NCBI GenBank assembly: GCA_036939755.1
Contig: JALLAZ010000059.1
Coordinates: 1-27,767, forward strand
Origin: Stephanodiscus triporus
Taxonomy: Eukaryota > Bacillariophyta > Thalassiosirophyceae > Thalassiosirales > Thalassiosiraceae
Reading direction: 5' to 3'
Length of the DNA: 27,767 nucleotides
Under the pieces are notes generated by a model that worked only from the letters and a program-made list of their open reading frames with translations, was not told the DNA's origin and searched no databases. This document shows positions 17,827-27,767 of this stretch, piece by piece. Every line of letters starts with the position of its first letter. Position 1 is the stretch's first letter. A program made the translations under genes and the position numbers.

Positions 17827-18182
17827 CTAATTACATTGTACCTTGTCCATTCAATTGACTTTACGAACGCATGATCGGGATATTGGAGATGAAATTGAGG
17901 TCGATTGGCATAATTCCATTTGATGTTTGCATGATATACTAAATCAAAAATTTGAGACCATCACTGATAAATCTGTGTTGGCGAATGTCCATGAACTCAT
18001 TTCCGGAGTTCAACACTTGGGAGTCATATCATGATACCATACCATTTCACAAAATAACCGAGGTCCGGCACATGAGGAAAGGAATTTATCTGTACAGAAA
18101 ACAAGAACCGAGCGCAGCGAAGACTCAAAATAGTTCCATGTTTCTTTCTCTATTAGAAATGATAAAAAAAGGGATAATAAAT
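17827..18182. other. Intergenic, nothing recognised
   Basis: AT-rich sequence between the decayed gene and the 3' end of eS17. An open frame beginning at 17952 runs into the antisense of eS17 and has no family similarity. This stretch would include the eS17 3' UTR. Confidence 0.5.
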
Positions 18183-18964
18183 TTAGCTCCTATCCTGGAT
18201 ATTGCTGCTGACCACGACGCCGTGCATGTTCCCGAATCCCATGCTCTCCAGCAGGTCCCTCGTCTCCCCGTCGATGGTGATGGAGTTCTGCTCCAGCGCG
18301 CTGACCTCGGGCACGAAGTCGAGACGGCGCTCGCGCTCCTCCTCCTGCAGCTTCAGCGAGATGTTCCTGACGGGACCCTTGGCGATGCGCTTCATTAGGT
18401 GGGTGGTGAATCCCGCGATCTTGTTCCTCATGCGCTTCGAGGGGGTGATCGCGATCTCGTCGATTATGCGCTTGTTCGTGTGGAAGTCTAGGGTCAGGCG
18501 GGGGTAGTACTTCTCGACGATGGTCCTCGCGGACTTCTTGACGGTCTTGGTGCGGACTCCCTGGAAGGAGTAAAAGTAAACAAAAAAATAACGCGAACAA
18601 GAGATTGTATTTCTCGGGTTAGACGACTTTCATCATTCGACGTAAAACGACCGAAATGCTCACTGCCGGGGGATGCTCTCTCGATTGCTTGCCCAGCCGG
18701 TCGAAAATACCGGACATCGTCGGGGGCCGAAAATCGGGGGAAGCGCGCACCCGGTAACCGGGGACGAAAAAGCGGCCGTTCATTCGGACGCGACGTGCAA
18801 AAAACCGCTCCCCCGTCATTTCGGCCCCGCGCAAAACGTCGTCGTGTCTTCGGCCATTGGGACGGCAACCGCTTTCACAGACCCTCGGCAGAACAAACGA
18901 CGAGAGGTCAGAATCCCAGACGACGCCCTTATCGGGCGAAGCTGGCGCGGCTAAATCGTACCAT
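18183..18964 (-). CDS. RPS17: 40S ribosomal protein eS17 (RPS17)
   Basis: eS17 is a small-subunit ribosomal protein. Exon 2 (18560-18183) encodes [77 protein letters not shown] and [13 protein letters not shown], all near-identical to the family. The stop at 18183-18185 follows a slightly shortened tail, giving 126 residues (human 135). The exon is preceded by a pyrimidine-rich acceptor ending TTCCAG (18561-18566). Only the initiator codon is then missing. The best candidate is ATG at 18962-18964, followed directly by GTACGA as donor, giving an intron of 401 bases placed right after ATG. Yeast RPS17 genes also carry their intron immediately after ATG. Exon 2 is certain; exon 1 is an inference. 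Confidence 0.85.
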
Positions 18965-19318
18965 GGTTGGATGTTTACTTGTGTTTTAGAAGAGATTGTA
19001 AACTGCGGTTGTTTTGAGGGACGTGTGTGGCCGCGGGTAAGACACATATTAATTCCTACTCCGTTGAGGCCAAGCTTTAGTAAGCAGTAACAACTCCACC
19101 CCAGGGATCTTTTCCAAAAAGGGGGTTTCCGCCGGAAGTATCTACAAAAGATAAATTTGATACCCCCCATCTCGTCTGACCTTCCTCCCCCACAGAAATC
19201 CTCACTCCCAAAAAACAACCACCGAATACTGTCCTGGCCCAATAAAAGAAACTGAAGGTCGTAAGAGTCACAAACCATGAATTCCCCAGAGTACTGAGCG
19301 CAGCACATCGAAGGAATT
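18965..19318. promoter_or_regulatory. Shared upstream region of eS17 and KRI1
   Basis: About 354 bases lie between the inferred eS17 start (minus) and the KRI1 start (plus). This divergent pair joins a ribosomal protein to a ribosome-assembly factor. No TATA box is evident. C-rich and A-rich blocks are visible (19091-19210) but no named element is recognised. Confidence 0.4.
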
Positions 19319-19765
19319 ATGGCAAAATCATCGTCATCCTCATCCTCCTCGTCGTCCTCCTCGTCATCATCCTCGGACGGCGAGGACAGCAGCGGAAGCT
19401 CCAGCAGCGACGATGTCAACCTCGATCATCGCGACGACGAAAACGACGACGACGACGACGACGGTCCTTCGTCGATCCGGATCAACGCCAAGTACGCCCG
19501 CGAGTACGACGCCCGCAAGCGCGCCGAGGAGCTGACGAGGCACCGCCGAAACGCGGGAGATGGAGGCGACGGTATGTCGTCGTCGTCGTCGTCGTCGTCG
19601 GACGACGAGAGCGAGGACGACGAGGCGGAGCTCCTGACGCCGGGTCTGGACGCGCGCATACTCGGGACGATACGCGCGATCAGGGGCGGGGACGAGAGGG
19701 TGTACGATGGGAAATCGACGTTCTTTGACGACGACGACGACATTGTTGGCGGCAACGGTCGCGGT
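19319..19765 (+). CDS. KRI1: KRI1 ribosome biogenesis factor, N-terminal part, cut by assembly gap
   Basis: Kri1 is a nucleolar protein needed for 40S ribosome assembly. The 149 visible residues begin MAKSSSS with a run of 16 serines, then acidic DDENDDDDDDG. The family signature follows: SIRINAKYAREYDARKRAEE (about residues 52-71), a second Ser run with DDESEDDEAELL, LTPGLDARILGTIRAIRGGD and VYDGKSTFFDDDDD. This matches the Kri1 pattern INxxYAxxYxxxKRxEEL ... LTPxLDAxxxxTLxxIRxxDxxxYDxxxxFF. The frame reaches the n at 19766 without a stop. Beyond it the sequence is ATM intron, not the Kri1 core, so the remaining several hundred residues are missing from this window. Confidence 0.8.
19575..19599. 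repeat. GTC/TCG triplet microsatellite inside KRI1
   Basis: A run of about eight GTC triplets encodes the second poly-serine stretch of KRI1 (about residues 87-94). The first stretch (19328-19374) uses mixed TCG, TCA, TCC codons, so the two Ser runs differ in age or purity. Confidence 0.7.
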
Positions 19766-19766
19766 N
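19766..19766. other. Single-n contig junction
   Basis: One ambiguous base separates KRI1 coding sequence on the left from a copy of 6801-6896 on the right. It is an assembly join, not a natural junction: the left gene is cut mid-frame and the right side is a duplicate of sequence 13 kb away. Confidence 0.9.
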
Positions 19767-19862
19767 ATCAGTTTCAAGGATTGCATCCAATTAGGGAGTA
19801 AGTTGAGAGTATAATAATAAATCAATGGTACAACAAAAATTCAATTGTCACTCACTGGAATC
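19767..19862. repeat. 96-base duplicate of 6801-6896
   Basis: This copy starts at the n and continues to the right into intact ATM exon 1. On the minus strand the donor GTGAGT lies directly after 19856. It is the true left end of the contig carrying the 5' part of ATM. Confidence 0.9.
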
Positions 19863-22800
19863 ACAGGTTAGGTACAGCTTATCGTAAGCGCGTTGGTGGA
19901 TCCGAATCAAAGCTAGGCTAAGTTTGTGAATAACTGCAATGACATCTTGCAGCAAAGACTCCTTGGCAGCATTTGAAAAAAGGGCACTCAAAACCGAATG
20001 GAGAGATGACAATACCAAGGGACATATGTCAACGTTTGTAGGATCTAAGATGATGGAAATGAAGGAATGCAGGCAAAACCCTAGCTCCCCCGATTCTACT
20101 GTCCCATCCCCTATGTTTTCTATCAAAATCTCACAAAGCAACGACAGTGTTCCCCATGATTCCTCTCGCTGCCATGTTGTTTGGCTGGACGAAAGCCAAT
20201 ATTTGACAATGACAACGCTCTCGGTCAAACTGCTCCCTAATTGCTCAAGGAAAGAGCCTTGTTTACGATTCGAGGGTCCCTTCAGTTGCTTCGAGACATA
20301 CTTGATGCCTTCAATGTAAGATTTTGAAGTGAGTTCAATGTCACCGAGCCCGACGACAGACATTCCCTTACGATGGAGTAGTAATATGTGTCGTAAAACA
20401 AGAAAGCTGCACTTGGCGCCTGTCCTCTCTATATGCACACTTGATACGCATCTCTTCAGAAGTTTGAAGGCGTTTTCACACTCAAAAGTGGCGCCTCCTT
20501 CTTCTGCAAGCACGGCCACGTACCCGTACAAATCACTGATGTGGTTACAAAGCACTTTGGCTACCGCCTCATCATTATCGATTCCGGTCAAAATCATAAC
20601 ACACTCAGTCAGATACTTTGTTGCATCATTGCGCTGATTATTGCTATTGTTCGCAGGATCACAATCGGATGACGATAGCAAAATATTTGGGATGAGAAAT
20701 TGACCAACCGATCCTACAAATGATGTCAAGATTCTCTCATCGCCATCAACACCCCCTAGACGGAAAATATCATCACTCCATCCTTCTCCATATAAAAGCA
20801 TTGACAATAGCTCACTTGGAAAATAGCGACATGCCCGCTCCAACGCAAATGGGGACATCAATAAAAGAGGGAAGTCATACAAACTTCTTTGAGACTCTAA
20901 CCACTTCACAAGCAGATGAGGCATCATGTCATCAAACATATCACTGAGGCTTCTGTACTGGAGCAAACATGAGGCTCGCTTGCATGCACGATAGCACGGC
21001 AGTAACAATGAAGGCCTATTTGCAGTCAAATCAATAAGTCGCCAAATCATATCCCTGGCTAAACCTGCATCTGATGCATGTCCCGCAATCATGCCTATGC
21101 ACTGAATGGAATTATACTCGACTGATTCCTCGGCATCCGCAAGGGCTTCCTCCTCTAAAGTAAGCATTTCATCCCGAAGATTTTGATCAACCAACGTTTT
21201 TTTGACCCACTTTCGGATTTTCATCCCGTCATCAAGCCGTGGCAAAGCATTCTTTAGGACGTCTACCACAATGGGATTTTGCTCTGGAAAGATAATCAAC
21301 GCCGCGCCAAGAAGATCACAAGCTAACGACCTTACACTCTCATCAATGTGACAAAAACTAGTACAGATGAAGCTTCTAATGGAGCCCTCAAATTGCCTAC
21401 GAAGGTTTTTTTGAGCATAGATGAATATCAGGGTTGCCGCGAGAACTTGCTGCGAATGATAGGAGCTTCGATATTTCAGGATTCTCTTTGTCCACCGGCG
21501 CAGCAGGAAATAATCGTTATTCTCTTTGTCGACTTCCTCTGGATGTAGGGCTTCAAGAACCATCTTGCTTTCGTCATTCGAAATCGGGCCGCAACATTCA
21601 CTGTAGTCTCCTAGTCTTACCATGCCTGCCAATTGTTCGAGACCACACATAAAATGTTTTGACGAAGGGGAGAAACTGCGCCTTGCTTGGAGTAACGTCT
21701 CAAGACAAATGATAAGGGCAGATTCTTGATCGTCGTTCGCATCCTGTTCACATCCAGACTGCAAGTACAGCCGATCACGCCTCAGAATAACCGATTTTTG
21801 ACAGAATAATGTTGCACATACGAGGGCCCCACAAGGGTCAGGCAACTTCGATACAGTGCCATACCCGGCTTGGTTGCTGCAGTCTTCTGGCCAAACAAGA
21901 TGGCTGGCAATAAACTCAATCGATTGATATGACGGCTGCAATGCAAGCATTAATGACGAGCAAGCCCAAGCACATCTAGCATCAATCGAGGTGGTCATTG
22001 GGATGAATTGTGATCTGGAATTATTCCTTAGTCTCGAGTTTGATCCAATCCCCATTCGCCGCCGTTTCGGGGGAGGAGCTCTCAATATTCTGGGACGATG
22101 ATTTCCATTTTCAGCATAATCGCCATCGTCATCCATGAGACCATCGCTATCATCAGAATTGTTGGAATGACGTGAAAAGTGCTGTGTTCGTGAAGGATGA
22201 TTTTGCGCTTGGCTTGAAAGAAAGCGACCCTCGTCGGAGTCGGAATTGAGATCATTTGACGTGGATGAAGCTGCTTGACTGGCTATCTCGGAGGTGCATG
22301 ATTGATTTCTGAACTCCTTCAAGAATGACTTGAACATTGCAAATAAAGATTTACCTAGGCCGCCAAATAAGCAAGGAATATTAGTCCCGCCACCTCCAAA
22401 AGCTGAAAGGAAAGTCAATACTCGAATAATTCCATGTAAGTGATTGAAAACCACGAGGAGATCAGATGGATAACTCTTCAAGGATGGCAACTTCTCTACC
22501 AAAAGATCAAAGGCAGGGCTAAAGTTGTCTTCGAAGATGTCGTACAGGTTTTGCGAAATTCGATCAACAGTTGAATGGCTGGAGATGAGTACCGTCAACA
22601 TCAATGACAATAAAGATGTCACTTGTGGGAGTGCCACAGAGTTATTTGTCGTCTTCACAACAAAATCAATCTCATCTTCATCGCTCTTATTGCCATCGTC
22701 ATATTTCAGGTGGAAAATTAATTCGTCAAGGCATGATTTGATCGAGTCAAAAACCATACTACCCAGGGGGCTAGATCTAGGTGTAACCCCAGTGTCAGCG

Positions 22801-25800
22801 TATGATTTGGGACATTGCTCCATATACCGCCGCAGTTGTTTCCTCTCATACTGAGCATTCAAGTATCTATTAAGAAGAGCACCTCGCCCTTGCAATATTC
22901 GAAGTGCTATGCCTTGATCAATGCCATTCAGATATTCATTAGGTGTAACAGAATCAGACCAGAGAGCGGTGTTCAACTGGTTGATGTGTATCTTGGCGTT
23001 ACTGTCAATATTGTCTGAGTCGTATACGTTGCACATTGGTTCTGCGTCCTCGGTGATTGCAAATAGATTTAATCCATCCAATTCAAAAGAGGAAATTGAT
23101 AAAATGTCTCCATCACTTATCAATGCAGCCAAACTGGTGGCCACATAAGGCAGGAAACTTCGGCGTAAGCTCGACTCCGCATTGTTTTGCATGGCTAATT
23201 CAACGAAGCGTAAACAAAAAGTGACAAAATAACGTCTATCTCTCACAGAAGTTGCCGTCTGTATAGCATCGGCGGCAGGTGTGGGCGTGGTGGCTTCACC
23301 CGCGTCGCAGAAGCCGATGAGGCAAATAGCATTAGTAATCAGCTCAAACGGCGCACACGAAAGGAGAGAAGGCGCATCATCAAAAACAGGAAGCCTCCAA
23401 ATCTGTCCCTGCTCTTTGCGAATAAAGTGATGATTCGCGCCCGCTCCGACAGCCTGAGGCGGCCGACACACGAACAAGCCCTCCCTATCCGCACATTGGT
23501 ACCGGATGATTTGCGTGAGTAGTTGTACCACCAGCTCGCCCACGTTATTGCCGAATGCGCCGGAGGTGTAGGACGAATACCTCAGATCGAAGCGAAACAG
23601 GGTCTTCCAAACATATTGCCACGCCAAACGCAAGGCTCTCATGGATGAAGGGGATCCGAATGCGGCATCGGACAATCCCTCTCGGGAGCAAATGATTGTG
23701 GTAGACTCCGTCATTTTCAATAACCCCATCACGGTCCATAGCTGGATATCTTCATCACCTCCACTTCCTCCGTGGCTTTCAAGAGTCGTCCCTAGGAGGT
23801 AAACTACCGCGGCAGCATCAGCGGGGGAGGACCCGTGACGTTCGAGGACATTTGCCAGCGTCGCGTCAGGATAGGGACCCTCGTCCAAAATAGTCGACCA
23901 GTATTGCTGAGTGGTAGAAGCCCAACATTCTCCCCTAGGGAAGGATTCGGCACAAGCACAGAGGAACTGGAGGGTGGAAACGGTGGTCGGACGGATGGAG
24001 TCTATCATATCGGAATTTTTGGCTGTAGTTGTGGGAGTGGGGGCTGAGAAGGATGAAGTCAAGGTCCCTTGCACAATTGTAGCCTCGTTGGACAATGTCT
24101 CTTCCAGAAAAGTACTCTCGTCGGCGACCAACGACTGGAGCATGGGGCACGATTTCAGAAGAATGTGCTCGAAGGACGATATTCCATCGTCATTCGGCTC
24201 GTTCGGGTCATTAGTACAGAATGCCTGAGAAAATTGAAGACCCCCTCCCCGCCCCATCGTTAAAAACATCGTATCCTGCGTCGAGGACGAATCAGTTGAC
24301 GACGAAACCAACGTGCCGAGCTTAGGATTCAGCATGTACAAATGGCGACCGATCGTGCGTATCCAGGGGCTGCACGCCAATGCGCCGGGCGACGCGACGC
24401 GTCTGTCGTCTGCATTGCGACAAATGGGCTCGTCATGGGGGAGGATATCGATCTCCCCTTCGCCTGCGGACGATCGCATAATCTCCTCCTCTGCACGCGC
24501 GATTAACGACTCCATGTCGTCCGCAACGATTCCACCATCCCCCCGATCCTCGGCTTTTGATAGGTGCAGCCGATGCGATATCCGCAGTAGCCGCGCCATG
24601 AGCTCCAAGTGCCGACGCTGCCTCCGCTTGAGCGGCGTCCACGCCGCCCCACCATCGGATCTGTCGTGCTTCCTACCTGGGAGGAGACTCCGTCGAGGAT
24701 CTTTCTTCTTCGCATCCTGGTGACCGAAGAGAGATTCCTGCACCTTTTCGTCACGTATCATCTCAAGCAACTTGTTTATGGACTCAGCTTCCAACGTCGC
24801 ACCACCTTTTCNGCACCTTTTCGTCACGTATCATCTCAAGCAACTTGTTTATGGACTCAGCTTCCAACGTCGCACCACCTTTTCTCCTGCTTCCCTTCTT
24901 ACATTGCTTCCGCCCCTTCCCATCACCATCTTTACCTCCATCGGCATCCCCCATGTCTTCCTTATTCTCTGACGATGACCTCGGTATCAACGGCCCGAGG
25001 TCGCCCTCCGGCAATCCACACATCTTCCCACTGGTCTCCGCCACAAGCAAATGAGCGCCGATATACTCTGCGAGCGCCTCCCTGGTCTGCGCGCTCGTCG
25101 TCGTCCTGCAAAAATTCCTCCGTACTAGTCGAAGTAGGGCGTGGCCACATTCCGACAGAACCGGCACGCATTGCTCCGGGTGAGCTGCCAGTAGATTAGT
25201 CACGGCCGAGTACAAGTACGGCAATAGCGACATCACGTCAGATTCGCTGCGGAGCCTGCGGCGGTGAGACGACGGATCGGCCATCCGCCCGTCCACGATC
25301 ATCCTCGCGTGTGGATTGCGCGCCGCGACGACGGCAACCCCCGAGGATGAGGAGGAAAATGACGACGAGGGGGGGCGCGCGTTCGCGAACCTCCCCCCTG
25401 ACTGCAAAGTCCAGGCATCCTCGGCCCAATTCGCCACTAAACGCAAAACGGGACGCAGGAATAGGTGCATGTTCATCCCAAGCCTACACGTGCAATTGTA
25501 CATCATTGCGCTGAGGCACTTGGATGACGCCAGCAACGAATCCTGCGATATCGCCTCCACCGCCACTGCCGAAGACGACGATGATGATTCGGCGCCCGCG
25601 GGCCGCCCTTCGCGATCCCGTCTGCCGCCACCGCTGTCGCCGTCATCGACCGCGACGAACGCCCTACCCAATCGCGTCGACAATTCGTGCAGCACGTGAC
25701 CCATCTGCCCCTCCACCTCCAATTCCGCCAGATATGCCGGCCTCGAGCACACATGCGCCAGCCACTGCAGCATGGAACTTTCGACGCCGGGCAGGGCGCG

Positions 25801-26637
25801 TGCGTCCTCGTCGTTCAGGCACCGCACAGCGTAGTCCACACACGACGACACCTCCCTGTTTGACAGTCGGGATCCACGATCGTCGTCGGAGGGCACGTGC
25901 GGTACATAGCGCGTCGAATGGAACCCCCCGAAAGATTGCCGGGGAGGGGAGTGCTTGGAATGCTTTGAAAGTCGCCGCGCGTCCTCGGATCGGCCGATTC
26001 CGACGCCTACGCCAAAGTCGACGTGGTGCCCGTGCCTCGGCCTCGTCTTCCAGTCCACGCTGTCCCCCACGACGCCGTAGCCCCCGTCGTTGCACTCCAA
26101 TTCCAGGTCCGAGTCCATCCTCAGGAACACTTTATACGGTAGGAGGACGTCGTCGGCGTTGAATGTGATTTTGCGCCCGGTGAATCCCGACTGGTTGGCG
26201 TGGGCCCTCCTCCTGCCGCCGCCGCCGCCTGCGAGACCTGATCCGCCCGCTGCCACCGTCCTCCCATCGAGGAGCGTGCGCGACGAGAGCAATGCCGCGT
26301 CGAGCAAGCTCCTATACAGGACGCAAACTCGGTCCCACGGCAAAGTAGTCACTGTCATTGCGGTCGCAGCATTCACCGTAGCGTCCCTGCCACCGCCCCT
26401 CCCGCCATGACCACCCCCGGCATTGGCATTGGCGTTCTCGAACATCCTCAGCGCCTCCCCCTCCAGCCTCCTTGGCGTGTTCGGATCGTGGAGCTTCTCC
26501 AGCAGTGCGCGTGCGGCATTCCGGCGGTCAGTGACCTTCGAGGAGCGCAGTCCGTCGCGGAGGGCGGCGAGGGCGGAGTAGGTGGGGTTGGGGTTGCCGG
26601 ACCCATACCGCGGGTGGGAGAAAGAGGCGGCGGCCAT
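19856..26637 (-). CDS. ATM: ATM checkpoint kinase, 5' part (exon 1 of 5)
   Basis: This single long exon encodes the N-terminal alpha-solenoid of ATM, roughly 2236 residues, from ATG at 26635-26637 (MAAASFSHPRYGSG) to the phase-1 donor GTGAGT after 19856. Near the N-terminus LRSSKVTDRRNAARALLEKL resembles the TAN motif of ATM/Tel1 (L-x3-K-x2-D-R), found only in this kinase family. The rest is helical and Ser-rich with Leu-rich segments and low overall conservation, as usual for this region. A 73-base artefact (n at 24812 plus one copy of a 72-base repeat) breaks the frame. Without it the exon is 6709 bases and ends in phase 1, matching exon 2 at 6795. Gly/Ser/Asp-rich insertions lie between residues 75 and 300. 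Assignment as ATM rests mainly on the linked kinase half. Confidence 0.82.
24740..24811. repeat. 72-base duplicate, left copy at contig junction
   Basis: Identical to 24813-24884, separated from it only by the n at 24812. Both encode the same stretch of ATM (KGGATLEAESINKLLEMIRD). The perfect identity meeting at an n marks an unmerged contig overlap. Confidence 0.92.
24812..24812. other. Single-n contig junction inside ATM exon 1
   Basis: One ambiguous base between two identical 72-base copies. The duplicate plus n adds 73 bases and so shifts the ATM frame. The break is artificial. Confidence 0.92.
24813..24884. repeat. 72-base duplicate, right copy at contig junction
   Basis: Second copy of 24740-24811. 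Counting only one of the two restores continuous ATM coding sequence from RRKGGATLEAESINK into EKVQESLFGHQDAKKK. Confidence 0.92.
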
Positions 26638-27032
26638 CTTCCAATCGAGGACGAGCGAGAGCCGCGGTAAGTACTTATCGTATGTAGTAAAATCTACCTA
26701 GGTACCTAGTCTCGTGGAGTATGTATCGTATCGTAGAGTATCATCGTAAAGGCGGATCCTTCCCGCGCTAGCATGTTGTAACTCGCAAATTCTTTTGGGC
26801 CGCGCTAGGATCGATATTCGTTCGATCGATCGATTGATAGCTCGTGGCGGCGACGTCGAAGGGCGGAATGATTGTCATTGAGCAATGAGGGACAGGTAGA
26901 GCAAAATGGTACGATCATTGGAATGAAGCATGTCCAATTTCATAAACAATGATGACACTCCCGGGCAACGAATTGAAATAATATTCAATTTTACATTCAT
27001 CTACGATACACATCAAGATTCTTCATCCTGGA
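26638..27032. promoter_or_regulatory. Spacer between VPS4 3' end and ATM start
   Basis: ATM and VPS4 lie on the same strand, so this holds the VPS4 3' UTR (right) and the ATM promoter and leader (left). GATCGATCGATTGAT near 26824-26838 is a small palindromic cluster. No TATA box is clear and no separate gene is seen. Confidence 0.45.
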
Positions 27033-27767
27033 TCATGCTCCATCTTGACCAAACTGCTTTGTCCATTTGGTATATTCTTCCATCTCCTTCTCCGAAACTG
27101 ACGCATGGGAATGTCTCAATACTTTCATGAAATCCTTCACACTTACATCTGGTGCCTTCAATTTTTCAGGTGGAACGTCCCATAGTTGCATTCTCTTTGC
27201 GCCGCATTTTTTACAATCATAGTTTTTGTTGGGAGGATCTGACGATAGCTTCGGAGGACAGTACGGACAGCTGGGATAGTCATCGCACGGTATCAGGAAT
27301 TCCCCGACGGGCATGAACTGTTGGGCCTGTTGACAACGACGTAACGGCTCCATCAATGCCTCTTTCACCAAAACCTTAATGTCAGACCCAGACGCGCCCT
27401 CCGTCTCCTTCCCTAACGTGTCGAAGTCGTGTTCGCTCAAATTGTTTGGAGTATCACCCAAGTGAATTTTCACCATGGCAGACCGCGCCTCGTGCTCGGG
27501 CAGGGGGATGTAAACTCGTTTCTCGAAACGTCGACGAATGGCCGCATCTAGCTCCCAAGGGACGTTAGTCGCGCCCAATACTAAAACATCCCCTTCTTTC
27601 TTACCCACTCCATCCATTTGAACCAGAAATTCCGTCTTGACTCTACGCGCGGAGTCACTCTCCCCCTCGCTTCGACTACCGCATAAGGAGTCAACTTCGT
27701 CGATAAAGATGATTGCTCTGGATCCAGGAGATTCCCTTGCCATCTCAAAGAGGTTTCGAACTAGACG
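27033..27767 (-). CDS. VPS4: VPS4-type AAA ATPase, C-terminal part (window edge)
   Basis: Vps4 is the AAA ATPase that disassembles ESCRT-III filaments at endosomes and abscission sites. The visible 244 residues run in from the right edge with LVRNLFEMARE. They show Walker B IIFIDEVDSL, a second-region RRVKTEFLVQMDGVG, sensor and arginine-finger stretch GATNVPWELDAAIRRRFEKR, and the Vps4 C-terminus with LWDVPPEKLKAPDVSVKDF and ending WTKQFGQDGA. The N-terminal MIT domain and Walker A lie outside the window. Between the ATPase core and the C-terminal helix is an insertion with SCPYC and CKKCGAKR, two CxxC pairs about 18 residues apart, which looks like a zinc ribbon and is absent from the human and plant Vps4 sequences I recall. 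Stop TGA is at 27033-27035. Confidence 0.9.
   Translation of the reverse strand, partial: RLVRNLFEMARESPGSRAIIFIDEVDSLCGSRSEGESDSARRVKTEFLVQMDGVGKKEGDVLVLGATNVPWELDAAIRRRFEKRVYIPLPEHEARSAMVKIHLGDTPNNLSEHDFDTLGKETEGASGSDIKVLVKEALMEPLRRCQQAQQFMPVGEFLIPCDDYPSCPYCPPKLSSDPPNKNYDCKKCGAKRMQLWDVPPEKLKAPDVSVKDFMKVLRHSHASVSEKEMEEYTKWTKQFGQDGA

Noticed and set aside
18619..19419. 266-codon minus-strand open frame between eS17 and KRI1
   Set aside because: It overlaps the eS17 intron, the shared upstream region and KRI1 antisense, shows no family motif, and begins in the reverse of the poly-Ser tract.
25524..26162. 212-codon plus-strand frame within ATM exon 1 region
   Set aside because: Pro/Arg-rich antisense of the GC-rich N-terminal part of ATM, without domain or start context.
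1..27767. CRISPR arrays, tRNA or rRNA genes, bacterial operons, prophage
   Set aside because: None was seen on reading both strands; the window is eukaryotic. A covariance-model scan was not possible, so a diverged tRNA could have been missed.

Overview
This is nuclear DNA from a eukaryote with small introns (about 75-110 bases, GT-AG). It is probably a centric diatom or a close stramenopile relative. The best taxonomic clue is a BspA-type leucine-rich-repeat protein (11540-13078), whose repeat wording and conserved tail I recognise from Thalassiosirales gene models. A selenocysteine-containing SelW homologue also fits an alga. The species call is inference.

Layout, left to right. 1-456 is intergenic. 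457-840 holds a broken remnant of a Trm5-like tRNA methyltransferase. 1139-6896 (minus) is the 3' two-fifths of an ATM checkpoint kinase gene (FAT region, PI3K-like kinase domain, FATC). 7004-7401 (plus) is a two-exon selenoprotein W gene with an in-frame TGA, followed by a SECIS-like hairpin. 8023-8496 (minus) is a short MATH-domain protein. 8500-9600 is repeat-like and mostly non-coding. 9604-11151 (minus) is the GPI-anchor inositol acyltransferase PIGW/GWT1. It is divergent from the LRR gene, whose leader carries a triplicated segment creating two small upstream ORFs. 13515-15090 (minus) is TFIIE-alpha in two exons. 15100-18180 is accessory: low-complexity sequence, diverged repeats and one decayed gene. 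18183-18964 (minus) is ribosomal protein eS17, divergent from KRI1 (19319-19765, plus), which is cut off by an assembly gap. 19856-26637 (minus) is the 5' three-fifths of the same ATM gene. 27033-27767 (minus) is the C-terminal part of VPS4.

The main structural result concerns ATM. Its two halves are separated by a block of about 12.9 kb holding at least six unrelated genes. The bases to the right of the single n at 19766 (19767-19862) repeat 6801-6896 with one mismatch, and that segment contains one whole small ATM intron. A second single n at 24812 sits between two identical 72-base copies. Joining across both duplications gives a five-exon ATM frame with matching intron phases at every boundary and about 4036 codons. 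The 6897-19765 block is therefore most simply misplaced in this scaffold, or present in one haplotype only. Genes inside the block are believable individually, but their adjacency to ATM should not be trusted.

Most genes are housekeeping (DNA-damage signalling, GPI-anchor synthesis, transcription initiation, translation, ribosome assembly, ESCRT disassembly) and show no operon-like logic. I found no convincing new multi-gene system. The most biologically interesting items are the selenoprotein W gene, the LRR gene's duplicated uORF leader and 276-base higher-order repeat, and the four-cysteine insertion in VPS4.
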